Below are positions 62,636-64,000 of a stretch of 64,000 nt of DNA, one piece after another. Below the pieces are notes generated by a model. The model made no database searches. It was not told where the DNA came from and saw only the letters and a list, made by a program, of their open reading frames with translations. Position numbers and translations under genes: made by a program. Source of the stretch: Fodinibius saliphilus (lineage in GTDB: Bacteria > Bacteroidota > Rhodothermia > Balneolales > Balneolaceae); the NCBI RefSeq assembly GCF_005869845.1, contig NZ_VAWF01000004.1:62001-126000 (forward strand). The letters run 5' to 3'. How positions within the stretch are numbered: the stretch's first letter is position 1; every line of letters starts with the position of its first letter.

Positions 62636-64000
62636 ATTCGCAACTTATCAAAAAAAACACACCTGGCGATATTAGCTGCCGGTTTTTTTCTGATTGGCTT
62701 GCTGGGATTTTCAACAGGTATTTTTGATGCACTTGACCGTTTAATATTAGACTCTAAGTTCCGATACCTCCAGCAAGAAGATCCGAACAAAAAGATTGTA
62801 CTTGTTAGCATAGATGAAAAAAGCCTCTCCTATTTTAATAAAAATGGGATGTATTGGCCTTGGCCCCGAGAGTTTTATCAAATAACAACAGACTACCTGT
62901 CGCAATCGGGAGCCGAACTCATTATATATGATATTCTTTTTGATACCCCGGATTTTGATCGCCGTAATATCTCTGGCACGCGAAGCGATAAACGGTTTAT
63001 ACAATCGCTTGAGAATGCCCAAAACAGTATTCTTGCATTTAAATCAACAGCAGCTCAAGATTCTATTGGTGCAGCCGTCAATCAGTATGCTGCGCTTAAA
63101 CACTATCAAATAAATGATAAGGGCCCATATCAACAACCGCACCTGCTTACATCTAGGCCGATACAAAAGCTAGCCCAGTCGACCAAGCGTATGGGCAATA
63201 CTGTTATGTCTGCCGATGAGGACGGGTTGATCCGAACAGTACACCTTTTTGATAGCTTAGCTCATAAAGGATATGTACCTACTTTATCAATGGCAGCTTA
63301 TCTAGAATTACTTGATGGCAAACCTAAATTGGAATGGAAAAAACAGGGACTGCAAGTTGGAGATAAAGTTGTCCCACTTCAAGAAAACGGAGACTATCTT
63401 ATCAACTGGTATAGTAAAGGAGGCGTACAGGAGGGTACCTTTCCTTATTACTCATTTCATGCTATTGTTCAGAGTGCCATCCAGAAAATGAGAGATTCTA
63501 CTGCAACCGTCCCACTCCCGCCATCTGTATTTCAAGATAAAATTGTGATTATAGGAGCCTCTGCAGCTGGACTTGGAGATATTAAAAGCACACCTATGAG
63601 TTCCCTGGAAGCCTTCCCCGGCATGGAAATTCAGGCCACTATCCTAAACAACCTTATAGGAGAGAATTTTATAACCCAGCCTCCTTCCTGGCTGAACGGT
63701 GTTATTCTGTTACTGCTATGTGTTGGAATACCAATTTTAATTGCATACAGCCGTCCAACAAAGGGGGCCTCAATAACAATCGGAATATTAATACTGATTT
63801 TATTATCCGGACTGGCACTTTTTAGCTTCAGCAGAATCTGGATTCCTACCGGTATGTTTTTTGTAATGGGGGTGATTACTTATAGTGGCTCTGCAGCATA
63901 CAAATATTTTGCCGAAGAAAAACAAAAGAAAAAGATAAGATCTGCTTTTGGTCAATACGTACAACCTGAGTTTGTAAAACAGCTTATTGCCCAACCCAAG
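62636..64000 (+). CDS. CHASE2-domain adenylate/guanylate cyclase (partial, ATT start)
   Basis: An open frame runs from 62618 to the right edge of the window. It encodes a membrane helix (LAILAAGFFLIGLLGF), a CHASE2 sensory domain (KFRYLQQEDPNKKIVLVSIDEKSL, GMYWPWPREFY, ELIIYDILFDTPDFDRRN, and the closing KIVIIGASAAGLGDIKSTPM and FPGMEIQATIL), three more helices, then FGQYVQPEFVKQLIAQP, the usual entry into a class III nucleotide cyclase. The catalytic domain lies beyond the window. No ATG, GTG or TTG precedes the first helix. ATT at 62636 sits five bases after AAAAGGGG and yields a normal start, (M)RNLSKKTHL. Confidence 0.82.
   Translation, partial: MRNLSKKTHLAILAAGFFLIGLLGFSTGIFDALDRLILDSKFRYLQQEDPNKKIVLVSIDEKSLSYFNKNGMYWPWPREFYQITTDYLSQSGAELIIYDILFDTPDFDRRNISGTRSDKRFIQSLENAQNSILAFKSTAAQDSIGAAVNQYAALKHYQINDKGPYQQPHLLTSRPIQKLAQSTKRMGNTVMSADEDGLIRTVHLFDSLAHKGYVPTLSMAAYLELLDGKPKLEWKKQGLQVGDKVVPLQENGDYLINWYSKGGVQEGTFPYYSFHAIVQSAIQKMRDSTATVPLPPSVFQDKIVIIGASAAGLGDIKSTPMSSLEAFPGMEIQATILNNLIGENFITQPPSWLNGVILLLLCVGIPILIAYSRPTKGASITIGILILILLSGLALFSFSRIWIPTGMFFVMGVITYSGSAAYKYFAEEKQKKKIRSAFGQYVQPEFVKQLIAQPK

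Noticed and set aside
1-64000. tRNA, rRNA or prophage genes
   Set aside because: No tRNA T-loop with matching acceptor stem, no rRNA core sequence and no phage structural genes were seen by eye; short RNAs could still be missed.

Overview
The window reads as chromosomal DNA of a Bacteroidota-superphylum bacterium, most likely the Balneolota/Rhodothermota side. The support is a TonB-dependent receptor with an N-terminal carboxypeptidase-regulatory-like domain, many lipoproteins with a short lipobox, DUF5009, DUF2911, DUF4097 and choice-of-anchor-B proteins, and one promoter that fits the Bacteroidota TTTG / TAnnTTTG consensus. The taxonomic placement is inference. No rRNA, tRNA, prophage or complete insertion sequence was recognised.

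Layout. 1-6.8 kb: stress and housekeeping genes (OsmC, DUF1801, MsrA), a multi-PAS histidine kinase, DUF2911 and an EamA transporter whose 5' end looks frameshifted. 7.0-9.7 kb: a TonB receptor under a TPP riboswitch, so probably a thiamine-compound importer. 10-15 kb: an M14 peptidase, an NTF2-like lipoprotein and PolX. 15.1-21.3 kb: a run of exported CHRD, FG-GAP/LVIVD, YVTN and VCBS-repeat proteins. 21.5 kb: YaaA.

22.3-33.9 kb is a complete type I CRISPR-Cas locus. The cas operon is on the minus strand, in the order cas6-cas3-cas5-cas8-cas7-[RAYT transposase]-cas4-[four-helix-bundle cassette]-cas1-cas2. It lies between two arrays (4 and 17 repeats) that are both read on the minus strand and whose 30-bp repeats differ by one fixed base. 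Two foreign cassettes sit in the operon at gene junctions. One is a REP-associated tyrosine transposase with 33-bp palindromes on both sides and a third inside its own reading frame. The other is a four-helix-bundle gene bounded by 25-bp inverted repeats that abut the cas4 stop and the cas1 start. Cas3 has its HD nuclease at the C-terminus.

34-39 kb: divergent metF and metH, the folate and B12 steps of methionine synthesis. 38.8-41.6 kb: a collagen-like lipoprotein and an alpha/beta hydrolase-ECF sigma-membrane protein operon. 41.7-47.2 kb: a serine hydrolase, a sodium:solute symporter, AnmK and an HGSNAT-like acetyltransferase, which together suggest cell-wall sugar recycling. 47.4-49 kb: RdgB and adenosine kinase. 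49.1-52 kb: tandem subtilase lipoproteins with near-identical terminators. 52.3-57 kb: Nudix, a TauE/SafE-like membrane protein, and a glycosylasparaginase/DAO/M20 operon. 57-62.3 kb: DUF4097, MnmD, an SF1 helicase and a GntR regulator. The window ends inside a CHASE2 adenylate cyclase that appears to begin at an ATT codon.
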